A stretch of DNA of 64,000 nucleotides, taken from assembly GCF_030345795.1 (NCBI RefSeq), contig NZ_JAUALB010000001.1, forward strand, positions 3,526,001 to 3,590,000, read 5' to 3'. A model generated the notes under the pieces. That model was not told where the DNA came from and ran no database searches. It saw nothing but the letters and a program-made list of their open reading frames with translations. The DNA is from Micromonospora sp. WMMA1363 (GTDB taxonomy: Bacteria; Actinomycetota; Actinomycetes; Mycobacteriales; Micromonosporaceae). Positions 7,773 to 16,023 of the stretch are shown here, one piece after another. Both the position numbers and the translations under genes were made by a program. Every line of letters starts with the position of its first letter. Position 1 is the stretch's first letter.

Positions 7773-10157
7773 GTGGGGGAATCGGAGCTCACCTTGACCG
7801 CCAGCCTGCGCCCGGCGGCGCTGGACGCCCGGCGGGGCATCGTCCGGGTGCACCCGGAGGTGCTCACCGCGCTGGGGCTCCGTCCCGGCGACCCGGTCCG
7901 GCTGGCCGGCCGGCGGGTGACCGCCGGGATCGTCGCGGCGGCCGAGCCAACCGCCAGCCCCGGCCTGCTGTACGCCGACGACCTGACGCTGGGCAACCTC
8001 GGGGTACGCGACGGGAGCCAGGTGACGGTCGGCCCGGCCCCGGTCACCGCCGCCCGTCGGGTCGTGCTGACCGGCCCGGCCCAGGTGGTCGCGGCAGTCT
8101 CCCCGGAGATGCTCCGGCTCGCGCTGCTCGGCAAGGTGGTCACCGCCGGGGACGACGTCTCGCTGCTTCCGCAGGACGTGCTGCCGGACACGTCGGTGCG
8201 CGGCCTGGTCGAGGCGGTCCGGCACAGCCTCGCCAACCGGGTCGGCTACGCCTGGACGAGCACGCTGCTCGCCGTCGTCGCGGCCGAGCCCGGGAAGGCC
8301 GGGGAGCCCGGAGAGTCGGAGTCGGAGTCGGAGTCGGCGATGCTGGTCACCATGGACACGGTCGTCTGCTGGCGGCACGGCCCGGTCACCCACGGCTCGA
8401 CGAACGCCCCGACCGGCGGTGGCGCGCCCGCCGGGACGCCCACCGGGTGGCCGGCGATTCCCGGCGCGGGCGGTGACGTCCCGTCGGGCGGCGGACCCGC
8501 CGCGGGTGGGTCGGCGACACAGCCCGCCGCCCCGGGCACCGGTCTGACCGATCCGCCCCGGCGAGCCGGCGCGCCGACGGAGACCGGTACCGCCGCCCGC
8601 GACGCGCCCTCGGTGGACGAGTTGCCCGGCCTCCGGCCGCAGGCCGAGGAGCTGACCGAGCTGCTCGACCTGGGCTTCCACCACGGCGAGGTGCTCCGCC
8701 GGCTCGGCACCGAGGTGTCCCTCGGTGTGCTGCTCGACGGGCCGGCCGGTTCCGGCAAGTCGGCCCTGGTCCAGGCGGTGGCCGCCCGGGTGGGGGCCCG
8801 GGTCCGGCCGATCTGGGCGCCCGAGCTGGCCGCGCTCACCAACGCGGCGGCGGTCGACCGGTTGCGTTCGGCCGCCGCCGCGGCACGCGCGGACGGGCCG
8901 GCGGTCCTGTTGGTCACCGACGTCGAGGCGCTCGCCCCGGCCGAGGCGCCCGGCCCGGTCGCCACCGTGTTCCGCCAGGTGGTCGCCGAGGCCGTGGCGG
9001 CCGGCGCGGCCGTGGTGTGCACGACCGGCCGCCCCGAGGCGGTCGACCCCGCCCTGCGCGCCCCGGACCTGCTCGCCGTGCGGATCACCGTGCCGATGCC
9101 GGACGCCGCCCTGCGGCGGGAACAGCTGGGGGTGCTGACCCGGCCGATGCCGCTCGCCGAGGACGTCCAGCTCGACGAGGTCGCCGCGCGGACCCCGGGC
9201 TTCGTCGCCGCCGACCTGGTTGGGCTGGTCCGCGAGGCCGGGGTCCGCGCGGCACTGCGGCAGAAGGCGGCGAAGCGTCCGACGGTGACGATGGCGGACT
9301 TCTCCGCCGCGCTGGAGGTGGTCCGGCCGACCACCATGGCGGCGTCCACCCTGGAGTTGGCGTCGGTCACCCTCGACGATGTCGGGGACCTGGTCGAGGT
9401 CAAGCAAGCGTTGACCGAGTCGGTGCTGTGGCCGCTTACGTACCCGGACACGTTCGCCCGGCTCGGTGTGCAGCCGCCGCGCGGGGTGCTGCTCTACGGG
9501 CCACCTGGGTGCGGCAAGACGTACCTGGTGACGGCGCTGGCCGGCTCCGGTCGGGCGAACGTGCTCTCGGTCAAGGGCCCGGAGCTGCTGTCGAAGTGGG
9601 TGGGCGACAGCGAGCGCGCGGTCCGCGAGCTGTTCCGGCGAGCCCGGGAGGCCGCACCGACGCTGGTGTTTCTCGACGAGGTGGACGCGCTCGCGCCGGT
9701 ACGCGGGCAGGCCACCGACGGCGGCACCACCGATCGGGTGGTGGCCGCTCTGCTCACCGAGCTGGACGGGGTGGAGGCGCTGCGGAACGTGGTGGTGGTC
9801 GGCGCGACCAACCGGCCGGACCTGGTCGACCCCGCCCTGTTGCGCCCCGGCCGGTTGGAACGCCTGGTGTACGTCCCACCACCGGACGGGCCGGCCCGGG
9901 CGGAGATCCTGCGGGCCGCGTCCCGCGCGGTGCCGCTCGGGCCCGACGTGGACCTCACCGCGCTCGCCGAGGAACTGGCCGGCTTCTCGGCGGCGGACTG
10001 CGCGGCGCTGGTCCGGGAGGCGGCGCTCGCCGCGATGCGGGAGTCACTCGCCGCCGCCACGGTCACCGCGGCACACGTGGCGACGGCCCGTGCCCGCGTC
10101 CGCCCCTCCCTGGACCCGGCCCAGGTCGCCTGGCTCGCCGCGTACGCGGCGCGGTGA
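7773..10157 (+). CDS. CDC48/VAT-like double AAA+ ATPase
   Basis: 794 aa from a GTG at 7773, the first start before the conserved N-domain; the frame is open upstream into the preceding gene. Order: an N-terminal double-psi-barrel-like CDC48 N domain (about 1-180: HPEVLTALGLRPGDPVRL), a low-complexity linker with an ESESESES run, AAA D1 with Walker A GPAGSGKS (about 323-330) but a degenerate Walker B (Asp383-Val384-Glu385 instead of DE), and AAA D2 with Walker A GPPGCGKT (576-583), pore segment KGPELLSKWVG and intact Walker B with Asp635-Glu636. D2 should therefore be the main hydrolytic ring. It probably acts as an unfoldase or remodelling ATPase; linkage to the conservon is by position only. 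Confidence 0.88.
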   Translation: MGESELTLTASLRPAALDARRGIVRVHPEVLTALGLRPGDPVRLAGRRVTAGIVAAAEPTASPGLLYADDLTLGNLGVRDGSQVTVGPAPVTAARRVVLTGPAQVVAAVSPEMLRLALLGKVVTAGDDVSLLPQDVLPDTSVRGLVEAVRHSLANRVGYAWTSTLLAVVAAEPGKAGEPGESESESESAMLVTMDTVVCWRHGPVTHGSTNAPTGGGAPAGTPTGWPAIPGAGGDVPSGGGPAAGGSATQPAAPGTGLTDPPRRAGAPTETGTAARDAPSVDELPGLRPQAEELTELLDLGFHHGEVLRRLGTEVSLGVLLDGPAGSGKSALVQAVAARVGARVRPIWAPELAALTNAAAVDRLRSAAAAARADGPAVLLVTDVEALAPAEAPGPVATVFRQVVAEAVAAGAAVVCTTGRPEAVDPALRAPDLLAVRITVPMPDAALRREQLGVLTRPMPLAEDVQLDEVAARTPGFVAADLVGLVREAGVRAALRQKAAKRPTVTMADFSAALEVVRPTTMAASTLELASVTLDDVGDLVEVKQALTESVLWPLTYPDTFARLGVQPPRGVLLYGPPGCGKTYLVTALAGSGRANVLSVKGPELLSKWVGDSERAVRELFRRAREAAPTLVFLDEVDALAPVRGQATDGGTTDRVVAALLTELDGVEALRNVVVVGATNRPDLVDPALLRPGRLERLVYVPPPDGPARAEILRAASRAVPLGPDVDLTALAEELAGFSAADCAALVREAALAAMRESLAAATVTAAHVATARARVRPSLDPAQVAWLAAYAAR

Positions 10158-10197
10158 CGCTCAGCCCGGCCAGACCGCCCGGTGCGGTCCGTCGGAA

Positions 10198-10707
10198 TCA
10201 GCGCACCGGGGGAGCCGAATCGAGACAGATCTCGGCGTACGTTCGGCCATTCTCCTCGCGTAGTTTCGCACCGCACTGGGTAAGAACGGACACCGCGCCG
10301 GAATTGTGCGGGGTGGTGGTCGCGAGCACCCGCCGCATACCGGCGGCGGCGGCCTCGTTGAGTAGTCCACGCAACGCGGCCGAACCGATCCCCTGCCCCC
10401 GGGCCGAGCGCCCCAGCCACAGCCCGGTCTCCACCGTGCCGGGATCGTCACAGCACGTCATCCGGATCATCCCGACGACCTCGCCGCCGACGAGGATCGC
10501 GTACATCTGGGTGCGGGTCCGGCCGGCCAGCCCGCCGAAGCTGGCCCGATGGAACTCCCGGAACGCCTCCCGCCGCGCGTGCGACCAGCCGGCGGGGGCC
10601 TCGACGGGCGGCATGACGTCGCCCGGCTCAGCCTCGGCAGCCGCTACGGAGAGCAACGACTCCAGGTTGCTCTCACTCATCGGCTCCAACCGCACGGCAC
10701 TCGTCAC
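10198..10707 (-). CDS. GNAT family N-acetyltransferase
   Basis: 169 aa from a GTG at 10707 (product MTSAVRLEPMSESNLESL); longer in-frame extensions lack conserved sequence. It has the GNAT fold: an N-terminal RLEPMSESNL strand-helix, YAILVGGEVVGMIRM (beta2-3), TVETGLWLGRSARGQGIGSAAL with the Q/RxxGxG/A acetyl-CoA loop (RGQGIG), and an ATTTPHNSGAVSVLTQCGAK motif typical of RimJ/RimL-like members. The substrate is unknown. It is convergent with the AAA gene. Confidence 0.88.
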   Translation of the reverse strand: MTSAVRLEPMSESNLESLLSVAAAEAEPGDVMPPVEAPAGWSHARREAFREFHRASFGGLAGRTRTQMYAILVGGEVVGMIRMTCCDDPGTVETGLWLGRSARGQGIGSAALRGLLNEAAAAGMRRVLATTTPHNSGAVSVLTQCGAKLREENGRTYAEICLDSAPPVR

Positions 10708-10811
10708 GTGCCGCAGTCTGCCGGTGCCCGTTGGACCGAGTCCACCCCGTTGAGCGCCGACTGGCGGTCCAGCCGGAGGTATCAGCCGGTCGGCCCCCAT
10801 CGTGTTTCTCC

Positions 10812-11981
10812 TCACGCTCCGTCGCCAAACTCACAGAGCACCGCGGACGCGTCGTCGGCTGGCTTGTGCCGACGGAGGCGCCCCGGGAGTTCCCGCTCGG
10901 CGGCGCGTACCCGGTCGACCAGGGCCGCCGGCCCCTCCGCGGTCACCAGGTCCAGCAGTCCCGTCCAGTCGAACAGACCGAAGTGTTCCACCGCCGCGGA
11001 CGCCCCGTCGCTGAGCAGCACCGCCCGCCGCAGCTCACCTGGCCCGCCGGCCGGCAGCGTCCCGGCCAGCGCGTGGTACGCGGCGTCGGGGTCCGTCGCC
11101 GCCACCCAGTAGCCGTGCGTCCGGTTCATCCGCTCCCGTTGCGCCATGACCGCGTGCCGGAACCGGCTGGCCCGGTCGGCGGCGACTCGGTCGGCCGGCG
11201 TTCCCGCAGCCGCGCCGGCCGCAAGTCCAGCCGGCGTTCCCGCAGCCGCGCCGGCCGCAAGTCCAGCCGGCGTTCCCGCAGCCGCGCCGGCCGCAAGTCC
11301 AGCCGCCGTCGCCCGGACATCAGCCAGCGCGTTAGCCAGGCGGTCGTCGATCACCACGCTCACCCGACCACCGACGTCGAGCACCAACGGGCTGTCACAG
11401 AGCACCAGCCAGTCGACTTGGTCACCGCCGTCCCGCAGCAGGCACACCGTGCTCGACGGGGTGCCCGGATGATCCAGGTCGCACTGGTCGCCGTGGTCGG
11501 CGCGGACCGCCAGGATCGCCGCGGCGAGGTTACTCATCAGCGTCGCCGCCGGTCGGGCCGCCTCGGCCAGCCCGATCCGGGCCGCGAGGTGCCGCACGTA
11601 CCAGGATGGGCCGTGGACGCACCCGGTGTCGAACCCCTCCGGCACGGTGGCGCCGTCGAGCACGCCGACCAGCGGCCCGAAGCGGAACACGACGTCCTCG
11701 TTGACCGGGCGGTCAGGCGACGGGGCCGAGGCCGACCGCACCCGCATCGTCCGCGGGACGGCGGACCGACGCGGGTCGTCCACCGCCTCCGGGGCACGGC
11801 TGCCCACCCGAGGGTCGGCCGGGTCACGCACCCGGCTCGCCCCGGTGCCCAGGTCCTCAGCCGTGTACGGGGCGTCGACCACCCACTCGTGCGGCTGCGC
11901 CCCGGTCGAGGTCGCCGGGGCGGGCGCGGCCGGTCGCCCAGCCGGACCGCGCGGCCGATCACCGGGTCCCGTCCCACTCAT
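10812..11981 (-). CDS. PP2C-like protein phosphatase family protein
   Basis: 389 aa. After a Pro/Ala-rich leader of about 90 residues it shows PP2C-type elements in order: PVNEDVVF (metal-binding region), VGVLDGAT (DGxx motif), STVCLLRDGGDQVDWLVLCDSPLVL, AVLLSDGASAA and KPADDASAVL. These fit the metal-dependent phosphatase fold, although the DGHG box is DGAT, so activity cannot be assumed. A three-copy 12-residue repeat (AGLAAGAAAGTP) sits between the core strands (about 245-285). It precedes and may be co-transcribed with the GNAT gene on the same strand. Confidence 0.75.
   Translation of the reverse strand: MSGTGPGDRPRGPAGRPAAPAPATSTGAQPHEWVVDAPYTAEDLGTGASRVRDPADPRVGSRAPEAVDDPRRSAVPRTMRVRSASAPSPDRPVNEDVVFRFGPLVGVLDGATVPEGFDTGCVHGPSWYVRHLAARIGLAEAARPAATLMSNLAAAILAVRADHGDQCDLDHPGTPSSTVCLLRDGGDQVDWLVLCDSPLVLDVGGRVSVVIDDRLANALADVRATAAGLAAGAAAGTPAGLAAGAAAGTPAGLAAGAAAGTPADRVAADRASRFRHAVMAQRERMNRTHGYWVAATDPDAAYHALAGTLPAGGPGELRRAVLLSDGASAAVEHFGLFDWTGLLDLVTAEGPAALVDRVRAAERELPGRLRRHKPADDASAVLCEFGDGA
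11195..11302 (-). repeat. Three perfect 36-bp tandem repeats in the phosphatase-like gene
   Basis: Units 11195-11230, 11231-11266 and 11267-11302 are identical. Each encodes 12 residues in frame, so copy-number change would lengthen or shorten an Ala/Gly linker without a frameshift. Confidence 0.95.
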
Positions 11982-12196
11982 GGCCCGCTCCCTCCGCCAC
12001 AGCCCGTCCGGACCTGCGCACCGGTGGCGACCCGGCTACCCACGTCGCGGCCCGGCATGCCGCTCGGCCTACGGGCGGGCCCGGGTTCCGTCAACCCGGC
12101 GCATCGACACCACGACGGAGGGTAGCGTCAGCACCGGTCGGCCGCCAGGCCGACCCGGCGGCGAGAGCCGCCCGTCCGCGAGAGGGAGGATCGCAG

Positions 12197-12412
12197 ATGT
12201 TGCAGCGCCTACACGAGGCCGGATTCCGGGCGGAGCATGCGTACCTGGCGGGCTTCGCGAGTATCGGCCTGTCGTTCACGAGTTGGTTCCTCTCCAAGCA
12301 TCTGGAGCGGGCAGGTGTGGACCGCGCCGACCGCTGGGGGATCTTCGTCGGCGAGTGGGCTCCGACCTTCTTCGCCATCGGCGCCGCGCTGCGAACGTAC
12401 GAGAAGGATTGA
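12197..12412 (+). CDS. Small predicted membrane protein
   Basis: 71 aa from an ATG at 12197 with a strong GAGGGAGGA ribosome site about 8 bases upstream. Two hydrophobic segments are visible (about 14-32 and 47-64) around a basic/acidic loop with DRADRW, so it is probably a two-pass membrane protein with charged ends. No family is recognised; clear translation signals and actinomycete codon usage support it as real. It is convergent with the DUF3263 gene. Confidence 0.7.
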   Translation: MLQRLHEAGFRAEHAYLAGFASIGLSFTSWFLSKHLERAGVDRADRWGIFVGEWAPTFFAIGAALRTYEKD

Positions 12413-12458
12413 CGGATCCGCGGGCACGCCGGTCCTGGATGGGACACGGTCGCCCGCC

Positions 12459-12860
12459 TCAGCGGCGGCGGTTGCGGGCGCGGGAGGCGCGCAGCCGGCG
12501 CAGCCGGCCGACCAGCACCGGCGCGGCGGCCAGCGCGGCCGGCTTGTCGAGCAGTGCGTTCAACAGCTGGTAGTAACGGGTGGCCGAGAGGCCGAATCGG
12601 TCCCGGATGGCCTGTTCCTTGGCGCCGGCGTGGCGCCACCACTGCTGTTCGAAGTCGAGGATGCCCCGCTCACGCTCGGTCAACCGGTCCGCCGTCCCGG
12701 CGGCCGGCTCCGGACCGCGCCCGCCGTCGTCCTCCGGCGGGACCATCTCCACCTCGGGTGCGGGCCGGGGCGGGGGAACAGCTCGTTCGCCGGTCGTCCG
12801 GCCACCGGCCCGGCCGTCCCCGGACGGCTCGGCGGCGGTCGGGACGGCGTCAGGCGGCAT
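12459..12860 (-). CDS. DUF3263 family protein
   Basis: 133 aa from the ATG at 12860, preceded by GAGGAG; an upstream open frame lacks a ribosome site. The conserved C-terminal domain reads LTERERGILDFEQQWWRHAG, then AKEQAIRDRFGLSATRYYQL and LNALLDKPAALAAAPVLVGR. This is the DUF3263 signature, a helix-turn-helix-like domain common in actinobacteria. The first 60 residues are Pro/Gly-rich and variable. Function is not established; DNA binding is inferred from the RDRFGLSATRYYQLLN helix-turn-helix-like segment. Confidence 0.85.
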   Translation of the reverse strand: MPPDAVPTAAEPSGDGRAGGRTTGERAVPPPRPAPEVEMVPPEDDGGRGPEPAAGTADRLTERERGILDFEQQWWRHAGAKEQAIRDRFGLSATRYYQLLNALLDKPAALAAAPVLVGRLRRLRASRARNRRR

Positions 12861-13043
12861 GACACTCCTCGCGAGGGCGGTCGGCCCGGCGGCGCCGACC
12901 CGGAGGCCCAGCCTAGTGGTCGCCTGCCACGCCCGCGCGGGACGCTGTCCGGCGGACCGAGGGCGGCGTACCGGACGTCGTACCGGGGCCAACACGAGCG
13001 GGCGGCGCCACGAGCGGGCCGGTGACCAGCCCTTCCTCGCGGC

Positions 13044-13829
13044 TCAAGCGCTGATGACCTGGACCCCGGCGGCGCGGAACGCATCGACCACCTCGGACGC
13101 CGCCCCGGAATCGGTGACGAGCGTCTGCACCCGGTCCACCGGGCAGATCCGGGCGAACGCGTGACCACCCAACTTGGACGAGTCCGCGATGATGACGACC
13201 CGTTTGGCCCGCGCCACCATCAGGTTGTTCATCGCGGCCTCACCCTCGTGGTGAGCGGCGGCACCGAGCTGGGGGTCGATCGCGTCCACGCCGAGCAGGG
13301 CGACGTCCAGGGTGACCTCGCGCAGCAGGGCCCCGCCGAGCGGGCCGACCAGCTCGAAGGACTTGGGCCGCACGACACCGCCGGCCACCACCACCTTCAT
13401 CCGCGATCGGACCAGCAGCTCGTTGGCGATGTTCAGGGCGTTGGTCACCACGGTGAGCTGGGCACCGTCGGCGCTGGTGTTCAGGTCCGGTCGGACGGCC
13501 AGGGCCCGGGCCACCTCGGTGCTCGTGGTGCCGCCGTTGAGGCCGACCACCGTACCGGGGGCCACCAGGGCGGCGGCTGCGGCGCCGATCCGCTGCTTTT
13601 CGGCCGAGTGCTTGGCGGTCTTGTAGCGCAGCGGCAGGTCGTACGAGACACCGTTGGCGACCGCGCCACCCCGGGTCCGCGTGATCATCTGCTGCTGGGC
13701 GAGCTGGTCGAAGTCCCGCCGGATGGTGGCCTGGGAGACGTCCAGCCGCTCGGCGGCCTCCTCCACGCCGACCCGACCGCTGTCGGTCAGCATTTCGAGC
13801 AGGGCGTTCCATCTGGCGTACCGGTCCAC
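13044..13829 (-). CDS. DeoR family transcriptional regulator of the amino-sugar operon
   Basis: 261 aa. The N-terminal winged helix carries the DeoR signature RWNALLEMLTDSGRVGVEEA, then AERLDVSQATIRRDFDQLAQ, then TRTRGGAVA. The C-terminal ISOCOT-like sensor domain has GLNGGTTSTEVARAL (phosphosugar-binding loop), VVTNALNIANEL and KVVVAGGVVRPKSFELVGP. It is divergently transcribed from the SIS/ROK/NagA genes, so it probably represses them and responds to an amino-sugar phosphate. The intergenic region carries a TTCGCGC/GCGCGAA dyad and another GCGCGAAA half-site. Confidence 0.9.
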   Translation of the reverse strand: MDRYARWNALLEMLTDSGRVGVEEAAERLDVSQATIRRDFDQLAQQQMITRTRGGAVANGVSYDLPLRYKTAKHSAEKQRIGAAAAALVAPGTVVGLNGGTTSTEVARALAVRPDLNTSADGAQLTVVTNALNIANELLVRSRMKVVVAGGVVRPKSFELVGPLGGALLREVTLDVALLGVDAIDPQLGAAAHHEGEAAMNNLMVARAKRVVIIADSSKLGGHAFARICPVDRVQTLVTDSGAASEVVDAFRAAGVQVISA

Positions 13830-13881
13830 CCCAGGCCCTCCAGTCTGCTGCGCGGTCGGTGATTGGTTGCGTGCACACTAG

Positions 13882-13972
13882 TGCGCGAAACCATGCGAGG
13901 CAAAACCCTTCCCTGCTCGATCGCGAACCTCGGTTGCCACGGCCATCAGGTTCGCGCAGAATAGCGCGCGAA
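13882..13972. promoter_or_regulatory. Candidate DeoR operator sites between divergent promoters
   Basis: A perfect 7-bp inverted repeat, TTCGCGC (13951-13957) and GCGCGAA (13966-13972), is separated by 8 bp. A further half-site TGCGCGAAA lies at 13882-13890. They sit between the DeoR gene and the SIS gene start at 14021, the expected place for an autoregulating repressor. Assignment to the DeoR protein is inference from position. Confidence 0.45.
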
Positions 13973-14020
13973 AGACGGGCCTTACGAGCCGTATTGCGCA
14001 CCGCCCTCTGGAGAGTTCTC

Positions 14021-14950
14021 ATGTCGTACGTCGACGCGGAGATCGCGAGCCAGCCCGACTGCTGGCGAGAGGCGGCGCAGCTGGCCGCCACGGTGGCCGA
14101 CCGGCTACCCCGGCCCGGGGAACGAGTCGCCGTCGTGGGGTGCGGCACGTCGTGGTTCATGGCGATGGCGTACGCGACCCGCCGCGAACACGCCGGCAAG
14201 GGCGAGACCGACGCCTTCCAGGCCAGCGAGTTCCCCGCCGGTCGCCGCTACGACCGGGTCATCGCGATCACCCGATCCGGCACCACCACCGAGGTCACCG
14301 ACCTGCTCGCCGCGCTGCGCGGGGTGCTGCCCACCACCGTCCTGGTCGGTGACCCCGTGGCGCCCGCCGTCGCGCTGGCCGACGCCACGGTGCCCCTGCC
14401 CTTCGCCGACGAACGCGCCGTGGTGCAGAGCCGATTCGCGACCACGGCGCTGGCCCTGCTCCGGGCCCACCTCGGCGACAACGTGGCCGCGCTCTCCGCC
14501 GACGCGGAGGTGGCGGTGCGCGCCCCCCTGCCGATCGACCCGGCCCGCATCGAGCAGGTCACCTTCCTCGGCCGTGGCTGGACCGTCGGTCTGGCCCACG
14601 AGGCCGCGCTGAAGTGCCGCGAGGCCGCCACCTTCTGGGCCGAGGCGTACCCCGCCATGGACTACCGGCACGGCCCGATCTCGGTCGCCGCGCCGGGCCG
14701 GCTGGTCTGGGCGCTCGGTGACCTGCCCGACGGGCTACCGGAGGACGTCGCGGCCACCGGCGCCGCCTTCGTCCACAGCCGAACGCACGGGTACCGCAGC
14801 GTGATCGGCACGTGGGCCGCCGGCCGTACACCGCTGGACCCGATGGCCGACCTGATCCTGACGCAGCGCTTCGCCGTCACCCTCGCCACCAGCCGGGGTC
14901 TCGACCCGGACGCGCCCCGGCACCTGAGCCGCTCCGTGGTCCTGGCGTGA
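14021..14950 (+). CDS. SIS domain sugar-phosphate isomerase/deaminase-like protein
   Basis: 309 aa from the ATG at 14021. Two SIS domains: the first has VVGCGTSWFMAMAYATRREH and ITRSGTTTEVTDLL (phosphosugar-binding Ser/Thr loop), the second VTFLGRGWTVGLAHEAALKC, then AYPAMDYRHGPIS. This is the isomerase half of GlmS and the AgaS type; no glutamine amidotransferase domain is present. With the kinase and deacetylase that follow, the likely role is processing of glucosamine- or galactosamine-6-phosphate to a keto-sugar phosphate. The stop overlaps the next GTG by 4 bp. Confidence 0.85.
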   Translation: MSYVDAEIASQPDCWREAAQLAATVADRLPRPGERVAVVGCGTSWFMAMAYATRREHAGKGETDAFQASEFPAGRRYDRVIAITRSGTTTEVTDLLAALRGVLPTTVLVGDPVAPAVALADATVPLPFADERAVVQSRFATTALALLRAHLGDNVAALSADAEVAVRAPLPIDPARIEQVTFLGRGWTVGLAHEAALKCREAATFWAEAYPAMDYRHGPISVAAPGRLVWALGDLPDGLPEDVAATGAAFVHSRTHGYRSVIGTWAAGRTPLDPMADLILTQRFAVTLATSRGLDPDAPRHLSRSVVLA

Positions 14951-16023
14951 GTGCGGGCGGCGAGCCCGCCCACACCGGAGGGCCCGGTCAGCGTGAGGTC
15001 GTCGTCGCGCTCGACGTCGGCGGCACCGGGATGAAGTGTGCCCTGGTCCGCCGGGACGGCACAGCCGTGCGCCCCGAGCGGCACCCGACGGAGGCCGCCC
15101 GGGGCTCGGCGGCCGTCGTCGAGACCATCCTGGACGTGGCCGAGACGTTGGCCGGCAAGGCCCGCTTGGACGGGCTCATCCCGGTCGCGGTTGGCGTCGC
15201 CGTCCCGGGCGTCATCGACGAGGCCCGTGGCGTGGCGGTCTGGTCGGCAAACGTCGGCTTCCGTGACGTACCCCTGCGGGACCTCGCCGAGGCCCGGCTC
15301 GGGCTACCGGTGGCGCTCGGCCACGACGTGCGCGCCGGGGGCCTCGCCGAGGCCCGGCTCGGCGCCGGCCGGGACGTCCGACACGTCCTCTTCGTCGCCG
15401 TCGGCACCGGAATCGCCGCCGCGCACGTGGTCGGGAGGTCGGCCGCTACCGGCGCACACGGTGCCGCCGGCGAGATCGGCCACATTCTGGTCCGCCCCGC
15501 CGGCCCCATCTGCGGCTGCGGCCGGCGGGGCTGCCTGGAGGCGGTCGCGTCGGCGTCGGCGGTGGCCCGCCGCTACGCCGAACTGACTGCGGCGGCCGGC
15601 GGCGCCGGCCACGGGACGACGCCCGACACCCCCGCCACCGGGCCGGGCCGCCACACCGGCCCTGCCGCCACCGGCCCTGCCGCCACCGGCCCTGCGACCA
15701 CCGGCCCGCCGCCGGTGAGCGCGGCGGAGGTGGCGGCGCGGGCCCGTGCCGGTGACCCGCTGGCCGGCCAGGTCTGGTCGGAGGCGGTAGCGGCGCTCGC
15801 CGACGGCCTCGCCACCGGCCAGGCGCTCTTCGACGTGGAGACGATCGTGCTGGGCGGTGGTCTGGCGCAGGCCGGCGCCCAACTGCTCGACCCGCTGCGC
15901 GCCGCGCTGCACGACCGGATGACCTTCCACCGCGAGCCGCGTCTGGTCCCGGCGGCCCTCGGCGACGAGGCCGGCTGCCTCGGTGCCGCCCTGCTCGCCC
16001 TCGACGAACTGGAGAAGCGATGA
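14947..16023 (+). CDS. ROK family sugar kinase, probably amino-sugar kinase
   Basis: 358 aa from a GTG at 14947 overlapping the SIS stop (GTGA). ROK features: phosphate-binding LDVGGTGMKCAL, GVAVPGVIDEARG, the acidic GHDVRAGGLAEA segment, AVGTGIAA, the EIGHILV motif and the zinc motif CGCGRRGCLEAVAS. The C-terminal IVLGGGLAQAG helix completes the fold. A proline/threonine insert with three GPAAT-type copies (15660-15704) lengthens the protein. It probably phosphorylates N-acetylglucosamine or a related sugar before the deacetylase step; specificity is inferred from operon context. Confidence 0.87.
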   Translation: MSAGGEPAHTGGPGQREVVVALDVGGTGMKCALVRRDGTAVRPERHPTEAARGSAAVVETILDVAETLAGKARLDGLIPVAVGVAVPGVIDEARGVAVWSANVGFRDVPLRDLAEARLGLPVALGHDVRAGGLAEARLGAGRDVRHVLFVAVGTGIAAAHVVGRSAATGAHGAAGEIGHILVRPAGPICGCGRRGCLEAVASASAVARRYAELTAAAGGAGHGTTPDTPATGPGRHTGPAATGPAATGPATTGPPPVSAAEVAARARAGDPLAGQVWSEAVAALADGLATGQALFDVETIVLGGGLAQAGAQLLDPLRAALHDRMTFHREPRLVPAALGDEAGCLGAALLALDELEKR

